DNA from: Methylobacterium currus
GTDB taxonomy: Bacteria > Pseudomonadota > Alphaproteobacteria > Rhizobiales > Beijerinckiaceae
Assembly: GCF_003058325.1 (NCBI RefSeq)
Contig: NZ_CP028847.1
Span: forward strand, 1-34,352
Direction of reading: 5' to 3'
Length of the DNA: 34,352 nt
Below are positions 9,010-15,649 of this stretch, piece after piece. The notes under the pieces are model-generated. The model had not been told where the DNA came from. It saw only the letters and a list, made by a program, of their open reading frames with translations, and did not search any database. Made by a program: the position numbers and the translations under genes. The first letter of the stretch is position 1. The number at the start of each line of letters is the position of its first letter.

Positions 9010-9285
9010 TCAGAGGTGCGTGGCGAGCCCGATCAGGCCCATGCCGCCGCCGATCAGGACGATGGCGGCCAGCACGTCGCCGGAGGCGTTCAGGAAGCGG
9101 GCAGCCCGGACAAAGGCGGTATCCGGCCGGACGGCGGAGACGGCCTCCCACGGCTCGATCTCGCCCGGTACCGCTTCGTCGGGCGGCAGGGTGGGCGCGT
9201 GCAGCGCATAGGCCGGCACGGCCTGATGGCGGCGATCCTGCGCGGGCGCGGTGGACGGCGCAGGGTGGCGGGGAACGGAGGTCAT
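9010..9285 (-). CDS. Small tail-anchored membrane protein
   Basis: 91 aa from ATG at 9285, 10 nt after the stop of the gene upstream. The first 60 residues are polar and Pro-rich; the C terminus has one transmembrane helix, VLAAIVLIGGGMGLIGLATHL. The same arrangement, a helix with a GGG kink at the very end, closes the larger paralog at 9842-10408. That suggests both are anchored by the same kind of tail. No catalytic motif and no recognised family. Confidence 0.62.
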   Translation of the reverse strand: MTSVPRHPAPSTAPAQDRRHQAVPAYALHAPTLPPDEAVPGEIEPWEAVSAVRPDTAFVRAARFLNASGDVLAAIVLIGGGMGLIGLATHL

Positions 9286-9295
9286 CGGCCCGCCC

Positions 9296-9775
9296 TCACG
9301 CCGCAGCCGCCAGGAGCACCGCGAGGCGCTGAAGGAGCCGGGTGCCCATGGCGCCATCGTCCGTCTCGGCGGCGAACTCGGCGAAGTAGGCGGTGGCGGC
9401 GCGGGCGTCCTCGTCGCTGGTGAGGGTGACGGCCATCAGGGCGTCGAACGCCGCGGCCTCCTCGTCGCTGGCCCGGGAGGCGATGGCGAGCATCAGCCGC
9501 TCGTCCGGGGCGCTGTCCTCGCGCGCCTGCACGTAGTCCCGCACGGCCTGCATCACGGCGAGGTTCGCGGAGCGATGCTCCTCGATGGCGGCGAGCAGCG
9601 GGCTCGGCCGGCGCGGGGCCGGGAGCGCCAGCATCGGCATCGGCGCCACCTCCACGGTATGGAGGGGAGCGGCCGGGGCTTGCGGGGCGGCAGCCGGGCC
9701 GAGGAGGGCGGCGCCGGCCGCGAAGGCGCGGCGGGCCGGGAGGGCCGTAAGAAGGGCGAGCGTCAGCGATGCCAT
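9296..9775 (-). CDS. Exported repeat-domain hypothetical protein
   Basis: 159 aa, ATG at 9775 with GGAG about 9 nt upstream. N terminus has a signal-like stretch (LTLALLTALPARRAFAAGAALL) followed by an Ala/Pro linker. From residue ~60 it carries the array's repeat fold, LLAAIEEHRSAN then APDERLMLAIASRASDEEAAAFDALMAVT, ending with a helix. Compared with the cytosolic-looking members of the family it has exchanged the basic NLRN..RR start for an export signal, so it may act in the periplasm (inference). Unknown function. Confidence 0.65.
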   Translation of the reverse strand: MASLTLALLTALPARRAFAAGAALLGPAAAPQAPAAPLHTVEVAPMPMLALPAPRRPSPLLAAIEEHRSANLAVMQAVRDYVQAREDSAPDERLMLAIASRASDEEAAAFDALMAVTLTSDEDARAATAYFAEFAAETDDGAMGTRLLQRLAVLLAAAA

Positions 9776-9841
9776 AACCGGTGTCTCCGGGGCTTGGGTT
9801 GGGGCGGTGATGTCAGAGGAGCCGGCGAGCGCCGGCCCGGG

Positions 9842-10408
9842 TCAGAACAGGCGGATGAAGCCGGTGAGGGCGGCCCCACCGCCGAGCACCAGGACCACGC
9901 ACAGGGTCTCGCCGAGGATGGTCGCGAGGCGCGGCAGGCCGAACCGCCGGCGGGCCGGAGCGGCAGGAACAGGCGGCAGCGCGGCGGCGAGGTCGCGCAG
10001 GGCCAGGGCTCCGCAGCCCTCCGGCTCGAGGTGTGTCGCGCTGCGGGCGTGGTGTCGGATCAGGGCGTGCAGCCCCTCGACCGTGCGGGGTCGCAACAGC
10101 ACCAGAGTGGCGTAGGCCTCGGCCTCACGGGTCCAGGCGGCGTCGGCCTCGGCCAGCACCTCGGCGGCGCGGGCGGGGCTGACGAGGGAGCCCTGAGCCT
10201 GCCCGCAGGCCGCGAGCGCCTGGGACAGCGCCTCCTGCTCGGCCCGGTGCGCCTCGATCGCCGCGAGGATCGGGTCGGGAGCGGTCACCCGCTCCAAGGC
10301 CTCGGCGGCGTCGCTGGCCGCAACCGCGGGCCACGCCAGCATGGCCGGCAGCGTCAGCAGGAAGCCGCGGCGTCCCGTGGCGGCGGCGGAAGCTGAGACG
10401 GTGTGCAT
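9842..10408 (-). CDS. Repeat-domain protein with Tat-like signal and C-terminal membrane helix
   Basis: 188 aa from ATG at 10408. Residues 12-31, GRRGFLLTLPAMLAWPAVAA, look like a twin-arginine signal peptide. The mature part has DPILAAIEAHRAEQEAL (about 45-61) and the family motif RTVEGLHALIRHHARS (about 108-123). Residues ~165-185 are a transmembrane helix with a GGG motif. This would put the repeat domain on the outer face of the inner membrane, tethered at its C terminus (inference). A longer in-frame start at 10561 would add Arg/Pro-rich, shadow-like sequence and is rejected. Confidence 0.66.
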   Translation of the reverse strand: MHTVSASAAATGRRGFLLTLPAMLAWPAVAASDAAEALERVTAPDPILAAIEAHRAEQEALSQALAACGQAQGSLVSPARAAEVLAEADAAWTREAEAYATLVLLRPRTVEGLHALIRHHARSATHLEPEGCGALALRDLAAALPPVPAAPARRRFGLPRLATILGETLCVVLVLGGGAALTGFIRLF

Positions 10409-10482
10409 CGGTCGGGGTTCCGTGGCGGATCGGGGTGAGGGTGGGACGCGGTTCAACAGTGGTGGGTGGCGAGGCCGACGGA

Positions 10483-10887
10483 TCAGGAGGCGAGCCCGCC
10501 ATCGAGGGCCCAGCGCGGGTGATCGCCCTCGGGGCCGTACAGGTCGGGGAAGAGCGACCACAGGCGATCGTCCATGCGGTTCAGGATGTCGTCGGCGACG
10601 TTGCTCGCGGCGGCGCGAAGCCCCTCGTCGTGGAACTGGTCGGCATCGGACCGGCCGTCGCCGTGGACGTACTGCGCGAGGTGCATGGTGATGACCGCCG
10701 CGCCGATCTCGGCCTGCGCTTCCGGCGAGAGGAGGCCCCAGGCCTCGGCCGGGGAGAACGGCAGCGGCAGGCGGGACCAGAAGGCGGCGTGGTCGGGGAG
10801 GCGGTGAGCGTCGCCGTCGCGCAGGACGGGCTCATCGGCCCAGATCGGACGGCGGGGGGAGCGGGCGGCGAAGGCGAGGGCGTTCAT
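10483..10887 (-). CDS. Hypothetical protein
   Basis: 134 aa from ATG at 10887 with GAGGA upstream, 11 nt after the promoter-proximal gene. Mixed alpha/beta composition with AFWSRLPLPFSPAEAWGLLSPEAQAEIG and a conserved-looking helix DADQFHDEGLRAAASNVADDILNRMDDRLWSLFPDLYG. No motif places it in a known enzyme family; it does not share the repeat motif of its downstream neighbours. Likely co-transcribed with the whole 11195-4863 set. Confidence 0.62.
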   Translation of the reverse strand: MNALAFAARSPRRPIWADEPVLRDGDAHRLPDHAAFWSRLPLPFSPAEAWGLLSPEAQAEIGAAVITMHLAQYVHGDGRSDADQFHDEGLRAAASNVADDILNRMDDRLWSLFPDLYGPEGDHPRWALDGGLAS

Positions 10888-10898
10888 GGCGGGAATCC

Positions 10899-11195
10899 TC
10901 AGTGAGCGCGGGCGGTGCGGGCGGCCCTGGCGAGCTGCCAGGTGGCCTTGAGGGTGACGGACATGGCCTCGCCCCAGGTCGAACCGGTGCGAGCCTGATG
11001 GACGCGAGCGGCGGCGACGGCGGCGGCCATGATGGCGGCGCGGTCGTATTCGCCGGCAACGACGAGGGGGCGGCGCTTGGCGGAGGTGGCGGCGATCAGG
11101 CCGCGTGCGGCGAGGAGGCCCGCCGGGCGCTTCGCGCGATCGGCAGCGACGGCGTGCATCGCGGCGGTCCAATCGATCTGTCGGATGGCGGCCAT
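10899..11195 (-). CDS. Hypothetical protein, first gene of the repeat-protein operon
   Basis: 98 aa, ATG at 11195. It begins IRQIDWTAAMHAVAADRAKRP and is Ala-rich and helical to the end. It is the promoter-proximal gene, divergent from the XRE regulator with ~90 bp between the starts; a sigma-70-like promoter for it lies at 11231-11259. The leader is short (~29 nt) and has no good Shine-Dalgarno site. Family unknown. Confidence 0.62.
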   Translation of the reverse strand: MAAIRQIDWTAAMHAVAADRAKRPAGLLAARGLIAATSAKRRPLVVAGEYDRAAIMAAAVAAARVHQARTGSTWGEAMSVTLKATWQLARAARTARAH

Positions 11196-11211
11196 CGGGT
11201 GAGCAACTCGC

Positions 11212-11240
11212 TTGAAGCAACCTTGCCCTTTTGATATAAC
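11212..11240 (+). promoter_or_regulatory. Promoter of the XRE regulator gene
   Basis: TTGAAG (11212-11217) and TATAAC (11235-11240) are spaced by exactly 17 bp, a good sigma-70-type promoter reading toward the XRE gene at 11286. The left operator arm AGCAACCTT (11216-11224) lies in its -35/spacer, which fits autorepression. Confidence 0.55.
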
Positions 11241-11280
11241 CTCACTCGCCCGGCGTCAACTCTAAAAAAGTAAGGTTGCT
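11216..11280. promoter_or_regulatory. Inverted operator pair AGCAACCTT / AAGGTTGCT
   Basis: Perfect 9-bp inverted arms at 11216-11224 and 11272-11280 flank both promoters of the divergent region. The XRE protein encoded at 11286 is the obvious candidate ligand. The 47-bp spacing allows DNA looping or two separate weak sites. Confidence 0.5.
11231..11259 (-). promoter_or_regulatory. Promoter of the divergent repeat-protein operon
   Basis: On the minus strand TTGACG (plus-strand 11254-11259) and TATCAA (11231-11236) are 17 bp apart. The -10 overlaps that of the divergent promoter, so RNA polymerase cannot occupy both at once; a mutually exclusive switch with the XRE promoter is plausible. Confidence 0.5.
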
Positions 11281-11285
11281 CCAAA

Positions 11286-11543
11286 ATGGAAATCACCCGC
11301 GACCAGTGCCGGGGGGCTCGCGCCTTGCTCGAATGGACGCAGGACCGCCTCGCGGAAGCCGCAGGCGTAGCGAAGAAGACCTTGGCGGATTTCGAGGCCG
11401 GCAAGCGGACCCCCTACGACCGAACCCTCGCGGATATACGCCGTGCCCTTGAGGCAGCGGGCATCCAGTTCATTCCCGAGAACGGCGGCGGCGCCGGCCT
11501 CCGCTTCCGCAACCGAGCAGATGGGACGCGCGATGAGCACTGA
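11286..11543 (+). CDS. XRE-family helix-turn-helix regulator
   Basis: 85 aa. The HTH covers about residues 8-40: RGARALLEWTQDRLAEAAGVAKKTLADFE, matching the compact Cro/CI-type HTH, followed by the helix TLADIRRALEAAGIQFIPE typical of small alphaproteobacterial XRE proteins. Divergent from the repeat-protein operon and overlapping the metalloprotease gene by 11 nt. Probably represses itself and the divergent operon through the inverted operators at 11216-11280 (inference). The pair of XRE regulator plus downstream HExxH protease recalls ImmR/ImmA-type control, though the protease here is of the M41 type. Confidence 0.85.
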   Translation: MEITRDQCRGARALLEWTQDRLAEAAGVAKKTLADFEAGKRTPYDRTLADIRRALEAAGIQFIPENGGGAGLRFRNRADGTRDEH

Positions 11544-12095
11544 GGAGCCGGCCTACGTGAACGACCGGCGCCACACCGCCATCCACGAGGCTGGGCACGC
11601 CGTCATCGGCCGGGTCGTCACCATGGCATGTGGCGGGGCGACCATTGTCGCGGACGACGAGTCGGCCGGGCACTCGGTCACCGCTGATCCTTACGCCGTC
11701 TTGGCCGCATGGGAGGCTCGCGAGAAGTGGCGGCCATCCTCGTCCGTCTGGGTTGGCAGGATCCTCGCCTACATGGCCGGCGCGGAGGCCGAGGAGGTGA
11801 TCCTGGGCGGCTGCCAGGGCGGAGACGGCGACGATCGGCGCTGGATCACGGACATGCTGTACGAGATCGCCCCGAGGACGAGCACGATGCCCGGGAAGCC
11901 CGCCTCCGCCGAGCCGCACGCCAACTCGTGCACCGGCACCGTGCCGACATCGAGACGATCGCCGGGATGCTGATGGAGGGCGGCACCCTCACCGGCGAGG
12001 AGATCGACGCGGCCTTGCCGCCCGGGTTCATGGCCCGGCCGGTCACCTGGCCGCCGGCCTTCGAGGAAGTCGAGGACGGCAGCGATGAGCACTGA
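11533..12095 (+). CDS. Small M41-like (FtsH peptidase-type) zinc metalloprotease, frameshifted
   Basis: Frames 11533-about 11873 and onward to 12095 join into 187 aa if one C is added to CCCC at 11870-11873, giving the reading ..EIAPEDEHDAREARLRR... The zinc motif HEAGHAV lies at residues ~17-23, as in the M41 peptidase domain of FtsH, and the following AYMAGAEAEEVILG corresponds to the M41 helix that supplies the third ligand region. No AAA domain and no membrane helix, so this is a stand-alone peptidase. Start ATG overlaps the XRE gene by 11 nt; the next gene overlaps its end by the same 11 nt. It may inactivate the XRE repressor (inference). Confidence 0.72.
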
Positions 12096-12339
12096 CCCGC
12101 AGGCGGCGAAGCTCGTCGCGAACGAGCGGGTGAAGCTGCTCGCCAACAACCTCGACCGCTCGTCGTCGGCCTGCGTCACGGTCGGCGTCGCCACGCCGCT
12201 CGCGGGCTGGATCTACGGTGTCAGCGGTATCGACAAGCTGCCATGGTGGTATCTGTTCGGCGGCCTCACCGGTTGGCTCTTGGCGGCATCCCTCCTACAT
12301 TATCTCGCGAGACGCGCCCTGAAAGGTCTCCTGCCGTGA
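12085..12339 (+). CDS. Small two-helix membrane protein
   Basis: 84 aa starting inside the end of the protease gene (ATGAGCACTGA overlap). After a soluble helix (KLVANERVKLLANNLDR) there are two hydrophobic segments, SSACVTVGVATPLAGWIYGV and WWYLFGGLTGWLLAASLLHYLA, then a basic end. This fits an inner-membrane hairpin. It overlaps the next gene by 4 nt (GTGA). No family recognised; context suggests it works with the XRE/protease unit. Confidence 0.65.
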   Translation: MSTDPQAAKLVANERVKLLANNLDRSSSACVTVGVATPLAGWIYGVSGIDKLPWWYLFGGLTGWLLAASLLHYLARRALKGLLP

Positions 12340-12500
12340 ACGAGTACGCTCTACTCGCCTTCGTCATCGCTCCCGCCGCGGTCGTGGCGCTGGGCTACCT
12401 CGCCGTTCGGCTCCAGGAGCGCGAGACGGCCCGGGTGAGGCGCGAGATTGCCGACGCCGAGGCCCGCCAGTCGGTGCAGCCCGCGATCAAGGGCGCCTGA
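12336..12500 (+). CDS. Small single-pass membrane protein
   Basis: 54 aa from GTG at 12336, overlapping the stop of the upstream gene. One N-terminal transmembrane helix (YALLAFVIAPAAVVALGYLAV) followed by a charged cytoplasmic helix RLQERETARVRREIADAEAR. The start was chosen for the GTGA overlap; a longer in-frame start at 12243 gives shadow-like sequence. Function unknown. Confidence 0.6.
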   Translation: MNEYALLAFVIAPAAVVALGYLAVRLQERETARVRREIADAEARQSVQPAIKGA

Positions 12501-12665
12501 GAACCCCGGCCGGCGCGGATCTTGCCCGGCCGTCCCATCTCCTGCACGCCGCATCCGCGCGAACCCGCGATGCAGGTGCCGCGGCAAGCCTGCATCCCTC
12601 GAGACCGGAATCCCCACATGCCGGCCGGGAGGGGTTCGTGTAACGCGAATGCCTTCCCGGCTGCA

Positions 12666-12995
12666 TCACGCCGTCGACGAGGGGCCGGCGGCGATCTGGC
12701 CCGCCTTCCAGGCTTCGGCGAACCCGGGATCGATGACGTAGACCGTCCCGGCCGCGTTCTTCCGGTACCAGCCACCCGCCGCCGGCACGCTGCCCCCGCC
12801 GTGAACCGCTGTCGTGACGTGGCCGAGGATGGTCCCGACCATGTCGGCCGATCCGTGCTGCTGCATCTCGGCCGCCGTGGCGGTCCCGCGCTCGGCGAAG
12901 TCGTCAATCAGCGCAAGGGACTGCGCCTCCGTGAACGTGCGCTCTCGGGCCCCGAGATGCTTGCGGGCTCGGTCGGCCGCGGCGGTCCAGTCCAT
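12666..12995 (-). CDS. Hypothetical protein in the parA operon
   Basis: 109 aa from ATG at 12995, 7 nt after the RHH gene. Helical N-terminal part with ARERTFTEAQSLALIDDFAERG, then ATAAEMQQHGSADMVGTILGHVTTA and a strand GGWYRKNAAGTVYVIDPGF. The pattern of a helix pair followed by a small beta unit could be a DNA- or protein-binding winged domain, but I cannot name it. Co-transcribed with parA, so a plasmid-maintenance role is possible. Confidence 0.6.
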   Translation of the reverse strand: MDWTAAADRARKHLGARERTFTEAQSLALIDDFAERGTATAAEMQQHGSADMVGTILGHVTTAVHGGGSVPAAGGWYRKNAAGTVYVIDPGFAEAWKAGQIAAGPSSTA

Positions 12996-13002
12996 CGGCG
13001 CC

Positions 13003-13326
13003 TCACTTCTTCCCCGGCAGCCGGCGCTCCATCACGGGCGGCTTGCCGTTCCGGCGCAGCGCCTCGTTCATCGCGTCGACCATCAGCTGTTCCAGGGTGA
13101 TGTCGAGGTCCTGCGCCAGGCGGCTGAACTCCACCCACCCGGCCCGGTTCACGCGGACCTGCATCGTCTTGAGGTCGGAGGGCCCCGGCGCCGGCTTGGC
13201 GGCGACCTGCTCGCCCATCTCGGCCTGCGCGGGGGCGGCAGCCGCCGGTGTGGCCTTGGGCTCGACGAGGCTCGTGAGGGCGGCGCGGGTGGGCTTCGGC
13301 GTCGTGGCGGGCTTCTGCGTCGTCAT
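13003..13326 (-). CDS. Ribbon-helix-helix partition partner (ParB-like role)
   Basis: 107 aa from ATG at 13326, 20 nt after the parA stop. The first ~50 residues are a Lys/Ala/Pro-rich disordered arm; residues ~52-95 form a likely ribbon-helix-helix: KTMQVRVNRAGWVEFSRLAQ then ITLEQLMVDAMNEALRR. Small RHH proteins with a disordered N-terminal arm that sit directly behind a ParA gene (ParG-type) bind the centromere and stimulate the ATPase. Assignment is from that synteny and from the motif. The conserved basic end PPVMERRLPGKK could contact DNA. Confidence 0.75.
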   Translation of the reverse strand: MTTQKPATTPKPTRAALTSLVEPKATPAAAAPAQAEMGEQVAAKPAPGPSDLKTMQVRVNRAGWVEFSRLAQDLDITLEQLMVDAMNEALRRNGKPPVMERRLPGKK

Positions 13327-13346
13327 GCGCGTTCTCGGGGTGCGGG

Positions 13347-13994
13347 TCAGGGGCGGGCGGGGAAGGTGCGGGCGAGTTCCGAGACGGCGCGCCACATCGC
13401 CTCGATCTCGGCGGAGGCCCTGCTGTCCGGGTCGTACTCGGTCACGGCCTGGCCGGTGATGAGGGCGTGCGACAGGCTCACCCGCTGCGACACCTGCCCA
13501 GGCAGCACCGGGGCGCCGATCTGGGTCAGGTAGGCCCGCGCCTCGGCGACGATGCTGGTCTCGTTATCGCGGGTGATCGGCGGGGCGGCGTTGATGATGC
13601 AGGCGATCGGCGCCTTGAGGCTGCGGGCCATGTCGAGGGTCGCGCGGGCGGCGTCGAGGTCGAAGGGGCCTGGCCGGACCGGGATCACCGTGACGCTGGC
13701 GCGGGACATCAGCGAAGCCTGGAGAGGTGCGTTGTGGGGTGCGCTGTCGATGACGCACCAGGCGATGCCGTCGGCGCGGGCGGCGTCGAGGGTGGCCGGC
13801 AGGGTCTCCGCCGTGGCCTTCGCGAGCAGCGGCGTCTCGGCCGCGCGGCGCTTGTACCAGAAGCTGAGCGACCCCTGCGGATCGGCATCGACCAGAAGCG
13901 TGCGCCCCTCGCGCTCGGCCAGCGCCCCGAAATGCGCCGCCAGCGTGCTCTTGCCGGCGCCGCCTTTTTGCGTGGCGATCAGGATCACATGCAT
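13347..13994 (-). CDS. parA: ParA-family partition ATPase
   Basis: 215 aa from ATG at 13994; the longer frame to 14177 is Arg/Pro-rich and rejected. Deviant Walker A KGGAGKST at residues 10-17, then the Walker A' region LLVDADPQGS and a Walker B-type strand WCVIDSAPHN. Length matches small plasmid or phage ParA proteins (ParA type Ib, no N-terminal HTH), so autoregulation should be done by the RHH partner. A 10-bp inverted repeat in the upstream divergent region is a candidate operator or centromere. ParA with a small RHH partner supports stable extrachromosomal maintenance. Confidence 0.92.
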   Translation of the reverse strand: MHVILIATQKGGAGKSTLAAHFGALAEREGRTLLVDADPQGSLSFWYKRRAAETPLLAKATAETLPATLDAARADGIAWCVIDSAPHNAPLQASLMSRASVTVIPVRPGPFDLDAARATLDMARSLKAPIACIINAAPPITRDNETSIVAEARAYLTQIGAPVLPGQVSQRVSLSHALITGQAVTEYDPDSRASAEIEAMWRAVSELARTFPARP

Positions 13995-14130
13995 GCCGGC
14001 ATCCCTGGGAGCCGCGCTCGCGGGATCGCGCGGTGGCGGAGGTGAGGTTCGCCTGCATCCCTTACGGCGATGAGAGGCCCGACGACAAGCGGGCAACAGG
14101 TGCAACAGGAGAGTGCGATTGAATACGGCG

Positions 14131-14162
14131 TCGCTTTCGATAAAGGTTGTTCTCGAAAGCGA
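14131..14162. promoter_or_regulatory. 10-bp inverted repeat between parA and 14177 gene
   Basis: TCGCTTTCGA (14131-14140) and TCGAAAGCGA (14153-14162) are perfect inverted arms separated by 12 nt in the divergent intergenic region. The right arm recurs at 14485-14494 before the spike gene. Candidate operator or parS-like site for the RHH protein. Confidence 0.5.
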
Positions 14163-14176
14163 TGGAGCGGGCTGCA

Positions 14177-14428
14177 ATGGATGATGCGAACCGGGCGATG
14201 CTGGAACTCGGCGGCCAGCGGGCGGCCATGTTCGCTGACGAATGCCTGCGCAGGAACGGCTACGGGCCGGCTGACATGGCCTTCCGCGAGATCGGCGCCG
14301 CCATGCTCGACCAGCGCGCCACGAAGTACGGTCTTGAGGGCGACACCCGCACCGTGTGGCTGACGAGCGCGAACCGGCATCTGGACGACTTGGCCGCCGG
14401 CCGGGCGATCGGAGAGGGCGCGCAGTAA
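14177..14428 (+). CDS. Small hypothetical protein
   Basis: 83 aa from ATG at 14177 behind GGAG; a TTG at 14147 is in frame but falls inside the inverted repeat. Helical throughout: ANRAMLELGGQRAAMFADECLRRNGYGPADMAFREIG, ending ANRHLDDLAAGRAIGEG. No family recognised. Divergent from parA and separated by 79 nt from the spike gene, which carries the same 17-bp leader repeat, so the two may be co-regulated. Confidence 0.58.
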   Translation: MDDANRAMLELGGQRAAMFADECLRRNGYGPADMAFREIGAAMLDQRATKYGLEGDTRTVWLTSANRHLDDLAAGRAIGEGAQ

Positions 14429-14483
14429 TCGCGCCTCAAGAGATGTTCGACCCTACGCGCCGCCACACTGAGGCGGGGCGCCC

Positions 14484-14500
14484 CTCGAAAGCGATGGAGC
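14484..14500 (+). repeat. Second copy of a 17-bp leader repeat
   Basis: CTCGAAAGCGATGGAGC at 14484-14500 is identical to 14152-14168. Both copies end 7-8 nt before a start codon (14177 and 14508) and supply the GGAG ribosome-binding core, so the repeat combines a putative operator half-site with a translation signal. Confidence 0.6.
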
Positions 14501-14507
14501 AGGTCAG

Positions 14508-15197
14508 ATGAGCAGTGGCGCGGGAGGAAGCGGGGACGGAAGCAGCGAGGCCTTCGCCGGGCAACTCGGGCTTCCCGATCCCGGCAGCGACGTGAACGCG
14601 CACGATTTCCAGATCAGGCAGCGGCAATCCGGGATGCGGACCATGATCCCGGTCAAGATCGTGGCTGTGCACGGGGGCGGCGTAGACAAAGAGCCGACGG
14701 TAGATGTCCAGCCGCTCATCAAGCAGATGGACGGTTCGGGCAAGACACAGTCGCACGGCATCGTCTACGGCATCCCGGCCTCGCGCAACCGCGCCGGCAA
14801 CAGCGCTATCATCAATGACCCGCGCGTCGGCGACATGGGCATGATGTCGGTGGCAGACCGCGACATTTCCTCGGCGAAAAGCTCGATGCAGGAGAGCAAT
14901 CCCGGCTCGTTCAGGCGACACAGCCTCTCGGACGGCATCTATCACGGCAACCTGTTCAACAAGGAGCCGCCGAAGCAGTACATCCACTTCAAGGATGACG
15001 GTGTAGACATCACCGACGTGAACAAGAACATGATCAGCACGTCCAAGGACGGCATCAGCCTGAACGGCGTCGTGATCGACCGCGACGGTAACGTGAAAGC
15101 CCCCGGCGAGATGACGGCCAAGTCGAAGGGCGGATCGTCGGTGACGGTCTCGGGTCACAAGCATCCCAGCACCGACAAGCCGACCCCGGGGACCTGA
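14508..15197 (+). CDS. Baseplate central spike protein (Gp138 N-terminal domain family)
   Basis: 229 aa. Residues ~45-125 match the OB-fold-like Gp138/gpV N-terminal domain: IPVKIVAVHGGG, TVDVQPLIKQMDG, HGIVYGIPASR, AIINDPRVGDMGMM, then DISSAKSS and NPGSFRRHSLSDGIYHG. The C-terminal part is a short beta-helix-like spike (DGVDITDVNKNMISTSKDGI) ending with the VTVSGHKHP motif common to spike tips. The trimer would cap the hub of a contractile tail and pierce the cell envelope. It lies far from the other tail genes here (11 kb from the plug) and is followed by a TGATG-coupled Cys-rich gene. Confidence 0.85.
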   Translation: MSSGAGGSGDGSSEAFAGQLGLPDPGSDVNAHDFQIRQRQSGMRTMIPVKIVAVHGGGVDKEPTVDVQPLIKQMDGSGKTQSHGIVYGIPASRNRAGNSAIINDPRVGDMGMMSVADRDISSAKSSMQESNPGSFRRHSLSDGIYHGNLFNKEPPKQYIHFKDDGVDITDVNKNMISTSKDGISLNGVVIDRDGNVKAPGEMTAKSKGGSSVTVSGHKHPSTDKPTPGT

Positions 15198-15649
15198 TGC
15201 GACCACGTCTCGCCGCCCGCGGCGCGCCGAAGCCTGCCGCGTCTGCCGGCACGCCGCCGGCACCGCCCTTCGGCCCCGATGCCGGCCGCGCCGGTGTCCC
15301 GCCCACGAGCGCGGATCTTATGGCCCGCGAGATGCCGGATGCGATGTGGCGGCGCGTCGAGGCGATCACCGCCAAGGCGCCACCTAAGCCCGAGTTCGGG
15401 TCGCCCTGCAACGGCTGCGGCTTCTGCTGCGCGGCCGAACCCTGCGGCATCGCCCGCCGGTTCATCCCCGGGTGTGGCGAGGAGGGCCCCTGTCCCGCTA
15501 TGGAGTTCGAGGGCGGCCGGTTCTGGTGCGGCATGGTGCGCCGGCCGGGGCACTACCTCGGCCTGCCCGCCTGCGGCGACGAGGAGATGGGCGCCATGAT
15601 CGGGGAATCCCTCGGCACCGGGAAAGGATGCTGCGCCGATGTCGGGTAG
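15197..15649 (+). CDS. Cysteine-rich YkgJ-like metal-binding protein
   Basis: 150 aa; start ATG overlaps the spike stop (TGATG). After a Pro/Ala-rich first 50 residues the core holds CNGCGFCC (about residues 71-78), [24 protein letters not shown] and GKGCC. The CxGCxxCC signature belongs to the YkgJ family, which is thought to bind zinc or an iron-sulfur cluster. Coupling to a phage spike gene is unusual but is seen in some Rhizobiales prophages; a role in loading metal into the spike tip can be imagined but is not shown. The recombinase gene overlaps its end by 11 nt. Confidence 0.75.
   Translation: MRPRLAARGAPKPAASAGTPPAPPFGPDAGRAGVPPTSADLMAREMPDAMWRRVEAITAKAPPKPEFGSPCNGCGFCCAAEPCGIARRFIPGCGEEGPCPAMEFEGGRFWCGMVRRPGHYLGLPACGDEEMGAMIGESLGTGKGCCADVG

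Noticed and set aside
9251..10396. Plus-strand open frame of 381 codons
   Set aside because: Antisense to three coherent genes with signal and membrane segments; product is Gly/Arg-rich low complexity.
13995..14177. N-terminal extension of ParA to 14177
   Set aside because: The added 61 residues are Arg/Pro/Ser-rich and overlap the inverted repeat; the Walker A motif is at the usual place when starting at 13994.
14436..15263. Minus-strand open frame of 275 codons
   Set aside because: Antisense to the Gp138-like spike gene, whose family signature is clear.
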